64,000 nt of DNA from Adhaeribacter terrigena. Its GTDB lineage: Bacteria > Bacteroidota > Bacteroidia > Cytophagales > Hymenobacteraceae. The stretch lies in assembly GCF_016623615.1 (NCBI RefSeq), contig NZ_JAEHFX010000006.1, forward strand, positions 208,748 through 272,747, read 5' to 3'. The notes below the pieces were generated by a model. The model made no database searches. It was not told the DNA's origin and saw nothing but the letters and a program-made list of their open reading frames with translations. Positions 1-8,258 of the stretch are shown piece after piece. Both the position numbers and the translations under genes were made by a program. How positions within the stretch are numbered: the stretch's first letter is position 1; every line of letters starts with the position of its first letter.

Positions 1-6
1 CTGTTT

Positions 7-951
7 ATGAGCGTCGGCGATTTCCAGCACATTGCTGAACGGAACGCCCGAAACCAGCAAGCGGTGGAAGCCTTTGCCAAAGGCGATTACGCGACGGCTG
101 TTAAAAATTTCGAATATTTAGTTTACGAGATCCGCGACGATGACCCGCGTTTGTTACTGAACCTGGCGCACGCCTACCGGAAAAACAACCAGCTGGATAA
201 AGCGCAGAAAGCCTACGAAAAATGCCTTAAAAACCCGAATGCCTGGCTCCGCTCCATTGCCCTGGAACAACTCGGCACCTTAAATGCCCGCTTAAAAGAT
301 TACCGGAAAGCGCTCACTTTTTATAAACGCGCAATGATTGCCGATGCCGGGAATGAACAGGCGCGTTACAATTACGAAATGCTGAAAAAATACCTGCGCG
401 AAAATCCGGAAGAAGAAAATAAAATTCCGCCGCCGCAACCGGAGAAAAAACAGCAGGAAGAAAAGCAGGAACAGCCCAAAGAACAAAAAGACCAACAGGA
501 AAAACAAAGCGAAAAACCAAACGAGCAAGGCGATCAGGAAAAGGAAAATCCGGACCAGCCGGAAAAAGGCGATCAGCAGCAAAAACCAGATAAGCAAACC
601 AACCCCGAAATGCCCGACCAGCCGAAGAAAGAAAAACCTGCCGGCGGGGAAAACGCTAAGGAAAAAGAGCAAAAAAGTGGCACAGAAAAAGGAAACGAAG
701 AAGGCCAGAACTTAGCCGAGAACGAAGAACAACCGAAGCCCGAAAAACCTAATAAAACCGGCGGAAAAGACGCCGCCAGCGGCAATGAACAACGCCTGCA
801 AACGCAATACGAACGCCTGCGCAAAGCCAACATCAGTCCGGAACAAGCTGAAATGATGCTGAATGCCATGCGCGCCGCCGAACAGCAATACTTACAGCAG
901 CTTCCTAAAAAGCCCACTAAACCTCGTGATCGTTCCAAGCCAGACTGGTAG
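7..951 (+). CDS. BatC-like TPR protein with charged tail (5' end uncertain)
   Basis: Residues 20-125 form about three TPR units (for example EAFAKGDYATAVKNFEYL and DYRKALTFYKRAMIADAGNE). A very long Lys/Glu/Gln/Pro-rich low-complexity segment follows at about 130-255. The C-terminal helix has the pattern ISPEQAEMMLNAMR. This TPR, charged linker and short helix order is that of BatC-type proteins of Bacteroidota aerotolerance (Bat) loci, where the TPR protein lies beside VWA-domain BatA/BatB. The frame stays open to the first base of the window, so the true start, possibly with a membrane anchor, may lie upstream. No batD or batE follows; the next gene is a thiolase. The BatC assignment rests on architecture only. 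Confidence 0.7.
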   Translation: MSVGDFQHIAERNARNQQAVEAFAKGDYATAVKNFEYLVYEIRDDDPRLLLNLAHAYRKNNQLDKAQKAYEKCLKNPNAWLRSIALEQLGTLNARLKDYRKALTFYKRAMIADAGNEQARYNYEMLKKYLRENPEEENKIPPPQPEKKQQEEKQEQPKEQKDQQEKQSEKPNEQGDQEKENPDQPEKGDQQQKPDKQTNPEMPDQPKKEKPAGGENAKEKEQKSGTEKGNEEGQNLAENEEQPKPEKPNKTGGKDAASGNEQRLQTQYERLRKANISPEQAEMMLNAMRAAEQQYLQQLPKKPTKPRDRSKPDW

Positions 952-1111
952 GAATTTGGTATCGTTAATTGGCTATTTGGTTTTTTATTATTGTGTGATA
1001 GTTTAGGGGCCTGATTAGCTTTCCTGAAATTAAAGCGGCGAAGTAGTTTCAATGCGTTTAATTCCAAAAGATCCAGATAGAGTAAAATTGATATTACACC
1101 TGTTTATTGTG

Positions 1112-1149
1112 GATCAATCAACAGTTAACAATTAACAATCAACAATTCA
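1112..1149 (+). repeat. G-poor leader array before thiolase
   Basis: Repeats of a CAATTAA/CAATCAA unit with almost no G lie about 60 bases upstream of the thiolase start. The composition and short period resemble arrays found before several other genes here, each built from a different unit. Confidence 0.55.
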
Positions 1150-1211
1150 CCCGATTTGCAATTCCCATATAGTCTGGGTAATTTCACGGCAAAACAGAAA
1201 ATCATCGCTTT

Positions 1212-2396
1212 ATGCAAACGAAAGAAGTATATGTAATTTCGGCGGTTCGTACGCCAATTGGTAGTTTTGGTGGTGCTTTGGCTAGCGTTTCTGCTACGCA
1301 ACTAGGTGCTGCTGCTATTAAAGGTGCGTTGGAAAAAGCCGGCGTAGATAAAAAAGAAGTGCAGGAAGTAATTATGGGCAACGTATTGAGCGCTAACGTT
1401 GGCCAGGCTCCGGCCCGCCAGGCAGCTATTTTTGCCGGGTTGGGTTACGAAGTAGAATGTACTACTGTAAATAAAGTTTGTGCTTCGGGTTCTAAAGCCA
1501 TTATGTTTGGCGCGCAGGCCATTATGCTGGGCCACAAAGACGTAGTAATTGCCGGCGGTATGGAAAGCATGAGCAACGTGCCTTATTATTCAGACAAAAC
1601 CCGTTTCGGAGCTAAGTTAGGCCATATCCAGTTGGTAGACGGTCTGGTGAAAGACGGCCTGTGGGATGTTTACAACGACTACCACATGGGTTCTGCGGCT
1701 GAAAATACGGCCAAAGAAATGAACATCACCCGCGAAATGCAGGATGAATTTGCCAAGCAATCTTATACCCGTTCTGCCGAAGCGGCCAAAGCCGGTATGA
1801 TGAAAAACGAGATCGTTCCGGTAGAAATTCCTCAGCGTGGCAAAGACCCGATCATTGTTTCGGAAGATGAAGAATACACCAAAGTAAACTTCGATAAAAT
1901 TGCAGGCCTGCGTCCGGTTTTCGATAAAGAAGGTACAGTAACGGCTGCCAACGCTTCTACCCTGAACGATGGTGCTGCGGCCGTTTTATTAATGAGCAAA
2001 GAAAAAGCCGAAGAACTTGGCTTAAAACCAATTGCCAAGATCTTAGGTTTTGCCGATGCCGAACAGGATCCGAAATGGTTCACCACCACCCCATCGCTGG
2101 CAATTCCGAAAGCATTGAAAAATGCCGGTGTTTCGGCGGACATGGTAGATTTCTACGAGATCAACGAAGCTTTCTCGGTAGTTTCTATTGCCAACAACCA
2201 GAAATTAGGTTTACAGGGCGACAACGTGAACGTTTACGGTGGCGCGGTTTCTTTGGGTCACCCGCTGGGAGCTTCTGGGGCCAGAATTGTAACTACTTTA
2301 ATTAACGTTCTGAATACCAAAGGCGGCAAAATCGGCGTTACCGGTATCTGCAACGGCGGCGGCGGTGCTTCTGCTATTGTACTGGAAAAAATGTAA
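1212..2396 (+). CDS. acetyl-CoA C-acetyltransferase (thiolase II)
   Basis: Condenses two acetyl-CoA to acetoacetyl-CoA, or cleaves it in reverse; a soluble cytoplasmic enzyme. Length 394 residues, normal for the family. All catalytic elements are visible: nucleophile Cys90 in NKVCASGSKA, His350 in GHPLGASGAR and Cys380 in GICNGGGGASA. The N-terminus VYVISAVRTPIGSFGG is typical, which supports the ATG. The gene is followed at once by a copy of the dispersed repeat and a terminator, so it is probably transcribed alone. An atoB/phaA/thlA-type name is possible, but the physiological direction cannot be told from sequence. Confidence 0.96.
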   Translation: MQTKEVYVISAVRTPIGSFGGALASVSATQLGAAAIKGALEKAGVDKKEVQEVIMGNVLSANVGQAPARQAAIFAGLGYEVECTTVNKVCASGSKAIMFGAQAIMLGHKDVVIAGGMESMSNVPYYSDKTRFGAKLGHIQLVDGLVKDGLWDVYNDYHMGSAAENTAKEMNITREMQDEFAKQSYTRSAEAAKAGMMKNEIVPVEIPQRGKDPIIVSEDEEYTKVNFDKIAGLRPVFDKEGTVTAANASTLNDGAAAVLLMSKEKAEELGLKPIAKILGFADAEQDPKWFTTTPSLAIPKALKNAGVSADMVDFYEINEAFSVVSIANNQKLGLQGDNVNVYGGAVSLGHPLGASGARIVTTLINVLNTKGGKIGVTGICNGGGGASAIVLEKM

Positions 2397-2398
2397 TT

Positions 2399-2431
2399 CA
2401 GACTTTTTTGCTTTCAAAGCATACCATTTTC
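2399..2431 (-). repeat. CGSTAT dispersed repeat, copy 1
   Basis: Reverse-strand core AAAATGGTATGCTTTG followed by an A-tract ending in GTC. It begins two bases after the thiolase stop. Confidence 0.8.
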
Positions 2432-2433
2432 AA

Positions 2434-2466
2434 AGAGCCTTACGTTCAGTTGTAAGGCTTTTTGTT
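2434..2466 (+). terminator. intrinsic terminator after thiolase
   Basis: Arms AGCCTTAC and GTAAGGCT enclose an 8-base loop and run into a T-rich tail. Confidence 0.9.
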
Positions 2467-2553
2467 TTTTATCGCGGATGAAACGGATTCATCGATTTTG
2501 CGTTTTTTTTTGTCTGGATCAGGATTTTCAGGTTTTCAGAAATTTCAGAAATG

Positions 2554-2587
2554 AAAAACGGTATGGTTTTGGCCTAAAAAAGTCGGG
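2554..2587 (+). repeat. CGSTAT dispersed repeat, copy 2 (near consensus)
   Basis: Core AAAACGGTATGGTTTT, then GGCCTAAAAAAGTC. It lies between the thiolase terminator and the MORN-protein leader. Confidence 0.9.
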
Positions 2588-2618
2588 AACCGCAACTAAG
2601 AAAAAAAGCACCTTTAAA

Positions 2619-2673
2619 TCAGCAGCTCACCGCATTAGCACATCAGCACATTAAATAATCAGCACATTTCCAC
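2619..2673 (+). repeat. G-poor leader array before MORN protein
   Basis: Degenerate 10-12-base repeats of the type AGCACATTA/CAGCACAT run right up to the start codon. Compare the array at 35007-35120, which has the same unit. Confidence 0.6.
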
Positions 2674-4119
2674 ATGCTTCGCACTACACTTACCGGCACT
2701 TTTTTACTCGTTTTCACTACCGTTTCTTTCGGGCAGCGAAATACTTACAAGCGCTTTGAAAAAACCAACGGGCCGGAAGTAAAAGTTACAACCTACCACG
2801 ATTCGGCTTACGCCAAGATCAAGGAACGTTATTCCATTTTGACCAAACCCGATACCATCATTCAGGGACAATACCGTAAATTTTATAACGACGGCAAAAC
2901 CGTAGAAGTGCGCGCCAAATTCGTAAATGGCAAACCCGACAGTATTTACACCGAATATTACCCAACCGGTCAAACCAGGTTTGAGGTTCCTTATGTGAAT
3001 GGGTTGAAGAACGGCGTTTTCAAGACTTACTTCAGCAACGGCAAGATCATGCAGGAAGGCAGTTACGTAGACGACCAGCAAAGCAACGTAATCAAAACTT
3101 TTTACGACAACGGCCAACCCAAAATGGAAGCGGGTTTTATAAACGGTTTTCCGGATGGGCTGGTGAAGGAATATTATCCCGGCGGTAAAATTAAATCGGA
3201 GATCACCTATAAAAATAACCAGCAAAACGGCCTTTCCAAAACCTATTACGAAAATGGTCAGCTCGAAACGGAGGCGCAATTCCTGAACGGAAATATAGAC
3301 GGCTATTACAAAACCTTTTACGATAACGGGCAGCTGAAATCTATTGCCCAGCAGGATAAAAGCGGCAAAACCGGTTCGTATAAAAGCTACTATAAAAGCG
3401 GCGGTTTAGAAACTGAAGGCACGTACAAAACGGTAAAGATCGAGCAACCCAAAGAGTTATTTTTCGATGGCAAGCAAACCCGTCTGCGCGAAAGCATTGC
3501 CCTCGACGCTACCACCGGCAAACGCGACGGCCTGGTAAAATCGTATTACGAAAACGGCAAACCCATGCGGATCAGCACCTATAAAGAAGGAATTCTGGTA
3601 GGTACGGCGCAGGGCTTTTACGAAAGCGGCAAGCTGAAAGAAGAAGTTAAATACAGCAACAATGCCCTGGACCGCAAAATAACCACGTATTACGAAAGCG
3701 GCAACGTAAAAGAAGAGCAGGCCTATAAAAACAAACTAAAAACCGGCGAATGGCTTACGTATTACGATGTTGCGCCGAAGAAAATCAAAATAAAAGAACC
3801 TTACCTGAACGACCGCATTTCCGGAATCCGCTTTACCTACCATGAAAACGGGCAGGTAGCCAGCAAAGCAGAATTTATAAACAACAATAAGATCGGGCTG
3901 GAAGAAACCTTTTACCCGAGCGGCAAACTCAAAACCGAAACCGAATACAAAAACGGCTCCCGTTCCGGTAAATTCCGGCAGTATTTTGAAAATGGCAAAA
4001 CGGAAATTACCGGCGCTTTCCGCAACAACCGCGAAACCGGGAACTGGAAATGGATGAACGAAAACGGTAAAACGACACGTACGGCTATTTTCAGAAATGG
4101 AAAAGAAGTTCCGAAATAA
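2674..4119 (+). CDS. secreted MORN-variant repeat protein
   Basis: The N-terminus has a signal peptide (hydrophobic core about residues 8-20, cleavage after FG/Q). The rest, residues about 60-480, is a run of roughly 18-20 copies of a 22-24-residue repeat with the pattern Y-x-N/S-G-x-(L/P)-x-x-E-x-x-Y-x-N/D-G. This is the MORN_2 family, often labelled YwqK-like antitoxin in databases. These repeats form beta-hairpin stacks; function in Bacteroidota is unknown and a periplasmic or surface scaffold is likely (inference). No partner toxin is adjacent, so a toxin-antitoxin role is not supported. The signal-peptide core is encoded by a copy of the dispersed repeat (2698-2730). Confidence 0.88.
   Translation: MLRTTLTGTFLLVFTTVSFGQRNTYKRFEKTNGPEVKVTTYHDSAYAKIKERYSILTKPDTIIQGQYRKFYNDGKTVEVRAKFVNGKPDSIYTEYYPTGQTRFEVPYVNGLKNGVFKTYFSNGKIMQEGSYVDDQQSNVIKTFYDNGQPKMEAGFINGFPDGLVKEYYPGGKIKSEITYKNNQQNGLSKTYYENGQLETEAQFLNGNIDGYYKTFYDNGQLKSIAQQDKSGKTGSYKSYYKSGGLETEGTYKTVKIEQPKELFFDGKQTRLRESIALDATTGKRDGLVKSYYENGKPMRISTYKEGILVGTAQGFYESGKLKEEVKYSNNALDRKITTYYESGNVKEEQAYKNKLKTGEWLTYYDVAPKKIKIKEPYLNDRISGIRFTYHENGQVASKAEFINNNKIGLEETFYPSGKLKTETEYKNGSRSGKFRQYFENGKTEITGAFRNNRETGNWKWMNENGKTTRTAIFRNGKEVPK
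2698..2730 (-). repeat. CGSTAT dispersed repeat inside signal-peptide codons
   Basis: ACTTTTTTAC, a spacer, then CTACCGTTTC matches the reverse-strand consensus and aligns closely with the intergenic copy at 31782. In frame it encodes TFLLVFTTVSF. Confidence 0.6.
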
Positions 4120-4257
4120 AGTCGCTTTGCTGAAACTGGTTTTGCTTTTTGCAAACCCGGAAGGGAAACAAACTACAAATTACCGCTTGTAAGCTAATCA
4201 AAACCCCCGTTTTAATTGTTTATTAAATACTGTCAGTAACGAAGTTGACAGTTTTTA

Positions 4258-4731
4258 ATGAACACTAAAATGAAACAGTTAACCTTCTTTTTGTTAATTT
4301 TTGTTTTGACTGCTTTCAACAATTCAGCCAGAAACAATACGCCCTTTAAAGTAGAGATCGCCTACAGAGCGCTTCCTGATCCGATGACGACTGAGTACAT
4401 AATCGATAATAAAAAAATGTACCTGAATCATGTAATTTATGACAATCAGGAAGCTTCTTACCAGAGTTTAAATAAATCAACTTATAAAGACTTTGACCGC
4501 GATAAAATTATTTCCTTTTTAACGCAAACGAACTGGTCCGATATTCCTGCTCAAATTGGCACTACTGCCGAAGGTCAGCACTATATTGTTAAAATAGAAA
4601 TAAACAACCAGGTATATAATTTCGACATCCGGAATACGTATCACCCAACTTTTGCCAGTTTATTTACGATCTGCAACGAGGCGATTCCAAGTAAAGAAAA
4701 ACGGGAAAAGTATGCATTGCCTTACAAGTGA
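4258..4731 (+). CDS. small secreted protein, unknown function
   Basis: 157 residues with an N-terminal signal peptide (MKQLTFFLLIFVLTAF, hydrophobic core residues 7-20). An alternative ATG at 4270 begins directly at this MKQ and is equally plausible. The mature part is a mixed alpha/beta region with no motif I recognise; it has two Tyr/Asn-rich beta-like segments (residues about 45-70 and 105-130). It stands alone between the MORN protein and lysC with no operon partner. No function can be proposed. Confidence 0.75.
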   Translation: MNTKMKQLTFFLLIFVLTAFNNSARNNTPFKVEIAYRALPDPMTTEYIIDNKKMYLNHVIYDNQEASYQSLNKSTYKDFDRDKIISFLTQTNWSDIPAQIGTTAEGQHYIVKIEINNQVYNFDIRNTYHPTFASLFTICNEAIPSKEKREKYALPYK

Positions 4732-4910
4732 TTTCTGAAAGAAAAATAAAATTCACCAACCTTTCATACCATAAAAATATAAGCAAGCCTTGCAACAACA
4801 AAACCCAGATTGCATCAAAACTTCTTCCAACCGGGTTTAGGGTAGAACGACCTGTGTTTTATTTGATCCGATCGCGTACCTCGTAACCGTTTTATGGCAA
4901 TCTTACCTTT

Positions 4911-4943
4911 CAAAACGGTATCCTTTTCCTTTCAAAAACTCTG
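4911..4943 (+). repeat. CGSTAT dispersed repeat
   Basis: Core AAAACGGTATCCTTTT followed by CAAAAACTCTG; it lies about 45 bases upstream of the lysC promoter motif. Confidence 0.8.
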
Positions 4944-4985
4944 AATTCTCTTTTCTTCAAGTATCATTTTCCGGGGCTTTCTTCT

Positions 4986-4993
4986 TACTTTTG
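4986..4993 (+). promoter_or_regulatory. candidate Bacteroidota -7 box for lysC-lysA
   Basis: TACTTTTG fits the TAnnTTTG consensus and lies 40 bases before the lysC ATG. No convincing -33 TTTG is visible. Confidence 0.5.
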
Positions 4994-5032
4994 CAACTTA
5001 ATTGCATAGCATTTTTGCATAATCTTTTATAA

Positions 5033-6361
5033 ATGAAAGTCTTAAAATTTGGCGGTACTTCTGTAGGTTCCGCAGCCCGCATTAAAAACGTAGCCCAGTT
5101 GGTACAGCGCGAAAACCGGCCAGTGCTGGTAGTTCTTTCGGCCATGAGCGGCACCACCAATCGTTTGGTAGATATAACCGGGCTGCTTAAACATAAACGT
5201 ACCGACGAAGCAAAGAAACAGATCCAGGAACTGCACCGCCAGTACCAGCTCGTAGCCGAAGAACTATTCGAAACCGAAAACTGGAAACAGCAGGCGCTGC
5301 AACTGCTGGAAGAACATTTTCAGTACCTGCAGGCTTTCACACAGGACCTTTTTACCGTTAACGAAGAACGCGCCATTTTAGCTCAGGGCGAACTTTTATC
5401 TACCGCACTTTTCCATTTCCATTTGCTGGAAACCATGGTACCGGGCACGTTGCTGCCCGCCTTAAATTTCATGCGCCTGGACCAGGATCAGGAACCCGAC
5501 ATGACTTACATCCGCGAAAACCTGCAGCGCGAAATTTCGCAACACGATCAGAACCAGATATTTGTAACCCAAGGCTATATCTGCCGCAACACTTTCGGCG
5601 AAATTGATAACCTGAAACGCGGGGGTTCCGATTATTCGGCATCCCTGATCGGAGCGGCCCTCAAAGCTGAAGAAATTCAGATCTGGACCGATATTGACGG
5701 CATGCACAACAACGATCCGCGCATCGTAAAAAACACCTATCCCATTGCCGAACTTTCTTTCGATGAAGCGGCCGAATTAGCTTATTTCGGGGCCAAAATT
5801 CTGCACCCGAGCAGTGTATGGCCTGCCAAACAGGAGAACATTCCGGTACGTTTGCTCAATACCATGCAACCGGAAGCCCGCGGCACGCTGATCTCGGGCA
5901 AAACAACCGGCCAGAATATTAAAGCGGTGGCAGCCAAAGACTGTATCACGGCTATTAAAATTCAGTCGAGCCGCATGCTGCTGGCTTATGGTTTTCTGCG
6001 CAGCGTTTTCGAAGTATTCGAGGTTTATAAAACCCCGATCGATATGATCACAACCTCGGAAGTGGCCGTTTCGATTACTATCGACGATACCAAACACTTA
6101 GGCGCCATTGTGGAAGATCTGAAGCTTTACGGCAACGTAGAAGTAGAACAGGATCAGACCATTATCTGTATAGTAGGCGATTTTCTGGCCGAAAGTACTG
6201 GTTATGCCCTGGAAGTAGTTACTGCCTTGCAGCATATTCCGTTGCGCATGATCTCCTACGGCGGCAGCAAAAACAACATCAGTTTCCTGATTAAAACGGA
6301 ACATAAAGTGGAAGCATTAACGGCGTTGAATGATAACGTTTTTGGCAAAAGCAAAAACTAA
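5033..6361 (+). CDS. lysC: aspartate kinase
   Basis: Phosphorylates L-aspartate, the first step towards lysine/DAP, threonine and methionine. The kinase motif KFGGTSVG is at residues 4-11, and the GGSDYSASLIG and WTDIDG stretches of the amino-acid kinase fold lie around 196-225. Two ACT-type regulatory segments make up residues about 300-440, so allosteric feedback is expected. At 442 residues it is monofunctional; there is no homoserine dehydrogenase fusion. The ATG directly precedes the conserved strand. lysA starts 12 bases downstream, so the two form an operon supplying DAP for peptidoglycan and lysine. Confidence 0.95.
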   Translation: MKVLKFGGTSVGSAARIKNVAQLVQRENRPVLVVLSAMSGTTNRLVDITGLLKHKRTDEAKKQIQELHRQYQLVAEELFETENWKQQALQLLEEHFQYLQAFTQDLFTVNEERAILAQGELLSTALFHFHLLETMVPGTLLPALNFMRLDQDQEPDMTYIRENLQREISQHDQNQIFVTQGYICRNTFGEIDNLKRGGSDYSASLIGAALKAEEIQIWTDIDGMHNNDPRIVKNTYPIAELSFDEAAELAYFGAKILHPSSVWPAKQENIPVRLLNTMQPEARGTLISGKTTGQNIKAVAAKDCITAIKIQSSRMLLAYGFLRSVFEVFEVYKTPIDMITTSEVAVSITIDDTKHLGAIVEDLKLYGNVEVEQDQTIICIVGDFLAESTGYALEVVTALQHIPLRMISYGGSKNNISFLIKTEHKVEALTALNDNVFGKSKN

Positions 6362-6373
6362 AAGAAGAAATTA

Positions 6374-7525
6374 ATGCTACACATAGATAAAAGCGAACTG
6401 CAAAACCACCCGACGCCTTTTTACGCATACGATCTGCAACTGCTCCGCGAAACCTTGCTGTCGGCGGCCAATGAAGCGCAAAAATATGGTTATCATGTAC
6501 ATTACGCCCTGAAAGCCAACACCAACAGCCCGGTTTTAAAGGAAGTGCTGAACGTTGGTTTCGGGGCCGATTGTGTAAGCGGGAACGAAGTAAAAAAAGC
6601 CCTGGAAAGCGGTTTCCCGGCCGGGAAAGTAGTTTTTGCCGGCGTTGGCAAATCGGATGCAGAAATAAACTTCGGACTGGAAAACGATATTTTCTGTTTC
6701 AATACCGAATCGGTACATGAGCTGGAAGTGCTGAACGAACTGGCCGGCCAAAAAGGAAAAACCGCCCGGATTGCCCTCCGCATTAACCCGAACGTGAACG
6801 CCAAAACGCATCATTACATCACCACCGGTTTAGAGGAAAATAAATTCGGGATCAACTTCTGGGAATTACCGCAACTACTAGATTATTTGCCGGAGCTGGA
6901 AAACCTGCACCTAGTTGGTCTGCATTTTCACATCGGCTCGCAGATTACCGACCTGAGCGTTTTTAAAGCCTTGTGTTTGCGCGTAAACGAGATTCAAAGC
7001 TGGTTTTTAAGCCGGAATGTAGTAGTAGAACACCTGAATTTAGGCGGCGGTCTGGGCGTAAATTACCACGAACCCGATACCGATGCCATTCCTGATTTTG
7101 CAACGTATTTCGGGATTTTTAAAGAATTCCTGAAACCGGAACCGGGGCAGCAGGTCCATTTTGAACTCGGCCGGGCCTTGGTGGCGCAATGCGGCACGCT
7201 TGTTTCCAGGGTGCTTTACATTAAAAAAGGCATTAAAACCAATTTCATCATTCTGGATGCCGGCATGACCGAACTGATGCGCCCGGCGCTTTACCAGGCT
7301 TATCACAAAATAGAAAACCTGAGCAGCCAAGCCCACGAACTCCGCTACGATGTGGTTGGCCCGATCTGCGAATCTTCCGATTGCTTTGGCAAAGCGGTAA
7401 TGCTACCCGAAACCAACCGCGGTGATCTGCTGGCGATCCGCACGGCCGGCGCTTACGGTGAAGTGATGAGTTCCGGCTACAACCTGCGCGAAAAAGCACC
7501 CGCTTTTTATTTCGGAAGAAGGTAG
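6374..7525 (+). CDS. lysA: diaminopimelate decarboxylase
   Basis: Converts meso-DAP to L-lysine with PLP; cytoplasmic, fold type III. PLP lysine K47 lies in YALKANTN. HFHIGSQ (H186-Q190) and the GGGLGVNY loop are present, and Cys332 of CESSD supplies the partner-subunit catalytic cysteine. At 383 residues it is slightly short of many homologues (about 400-420) but all motifs are present. It lies 12 bases behind lysC and is followed by a terminator, which closes the lysine operon. Confidence 0.95.
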   Translation: MLHIDKSELQNHPTPFYAYDLQLLRETLLSAANEAQKYGYHVHYALKANTNSPVLKEVLNVGFGADCVSGNEVKKALESGFPAGKVVFAGVGKSDAEINFGLENDIFCFNTESVHELEVLNELAGQKGKTARIALRINPNVNAKTHHYITTGLEENKFGINFWELPQLLDYLPELENLHLVGLHFHIGSQITDLSVFKALCLRVNEIQSWFLSRNVVVEHLNLGGGLGVNYHEPDTDAIPDFATYFGIFKEFLKPEPGQQVHFELGRALVAQCGTLVSRVLYIKKGIKTNFIILDAGMTELMRPALYQAYHKIENLSSQAHELRYDVVGPICESSDCFGKAVMLPETNRGDLLAIRTAGAYGEVMSSGYNLREKAPAFYFGRR

Positions 7526-7549
7526 TTTTAGATCAAATGAAAAAATAAA

Positions 7550-7580
7550 CGGGCATCTTTATAGGTGCCCGCTTATTTTT
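7550..7580 (+). terminator. intrinsic terminator after lysA
   Basis: CGGGCATC and GGTGCCCG (one G-T pair) around a 6-base loop, then CTTATTTTT. Confidence 0.85.
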
Positions 7581-8042
7581 CGGTCTGAACACGATTTTAA
7601 GGATTTTTGGAATGGCCAGTATTTTTGTCTGAATTTGGATTTATCAGATTAGGGGATTAAAGGATTATTTGTTTGAAACTGAATTTTCTGAAACAAGGTT
7701 CGGTGTAGCCAATTCAAGAAATATCAGAATCAAAAAAAGAATTTACCAATAGGGGCATCTTCGGTTGCCCTTTCACATTTCCAAATCAAGCCTATCGCCA
7801 GCGCAGCGTCACATGAAAATCAGGTTATCCGAAAAACTAAAATAAAAGAAAGCCAGCTACGAAGGAGCAAGACACCAGTTTCTGTGAGAGCGGCCTCCAA
7901 GACTTCCGGTGCCGAGGTACGAGGCAGCCCGCCAGGGCAGGAAGGGTTGCAGCCGCGAACGCAGAAACGAAGCCACCCGGCTCGAGGGAGAAAGTAAACT
8001 ATTAAAGTTAAAAGTTATGAATTAAGTGTTAAAGCTACCTAT

Positions 8043-8072
8043 GAAAACGGTATCCTTTCAAGCCTAAAAACT
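8043..8072 (+). repeat. CGSTAT dispersed repeat
   Basis: Core AAAACGGTATCCTTTC followed by AAGCCTAAAAAC. Confidence 0.8.
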
Positions 8073-8129
8073 TAATAGTCAACTTCCTTATCAGCTTAAA
8101 TAGATCCTTTATCGTCAGGACGTCGCCAT

Positions 8130-8161
8130 AAAACGGTATGCTTTTAAAGCAAAAAAGTCTG
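8130..8161 (+). repeat. CGSTAT dispersed repeat joined to a terminator
   Basis: Core AAAACGGTATGCTTTT; its A-rich tail with GTCTG is itself the outer part of the left arm of the palindrome at 8153-8192. Confidence 0.85.
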
Positions 8162-8192
8162 ACGGAGCAATTAATTGCTCCGTCAGACTTTT
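8153..8192. terminator. perfect 40-base palindromic terminator
   Basis: Two exactly complementary 20-base arms with no spacer, bounded by A-runs and T-runs, so it can act in both directions. On the minus strand it terminates the gene ending at 8259. Confidence 0.85.
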
Positions 8193-8258
8193 CTATTTCT
8201 TACCTGATCGAAAATTCAGGAAATGAACATTTTCAAATCTTCAAAACCTTCAAATCAT

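Larger units (their letters stand above)
4732..5032. other. intergenic region before lysC
   Basis: Holds one dispersed-repeat copy (4911-4943), a -7-type promoter motif (4986-4993) and a weak AAACCC/GGGTTT inverted repeat near 4800-4840. No coding potential or riboswitch-like structure was recognised. Confidence 0.6.
7526..8258. other. 733-base intergenic region with structured GC-rich island
   Basis: Contains the lysA terminator (7550-7580) and a second short hairpin of related sequence (GGGGCA...TTGCCC, about 7748-7773). About 7845-7995 is distinctly GC-rich, with several short self-complementary blocks (GCCC/GGGC, TGCC/GGCA, GCGGC/GCCGC). Two dispersed repeats and a perfect palindrome follow. 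No open frame with family resemblance was found. Confidence 0.6.

Noticed and set aside
292..1067. Long minus-strand open frames opposite the TPR protein
   Set aside because: They mirror the Lys/Glu/Gln-rich repeats of the sense gene and translate to Phe/Leu- or Ser-rich low complexity with no family resemblance.
1263..1294. Dispersed repeat in the thiolase 5' codons
   Set aside because: TAGCGTTTCTGC matches but the upstream half is weak; residues GALASVSA are typical of thiolases.
3429..3450. Dispersed-repeat copy inside the MORN gene (AAAACGGTAAAGATC)
   Set aside because: Only the first nine bases match; no A-rich tail at the right distance.
2674..4119. MORN protein as a toxin-antitoxin component
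   Set aside because: The database label for MORN_2 proteins is antitoxin-like, but this one is secreted, long and has no toxin neighbour.
4732..5032. Lysine riboswitch upstream of lysC
   Set aside because: No multi-stem junction or conserved lysine-aptamer core was found, and the promoter motif lies only 40 bases before the ATG.
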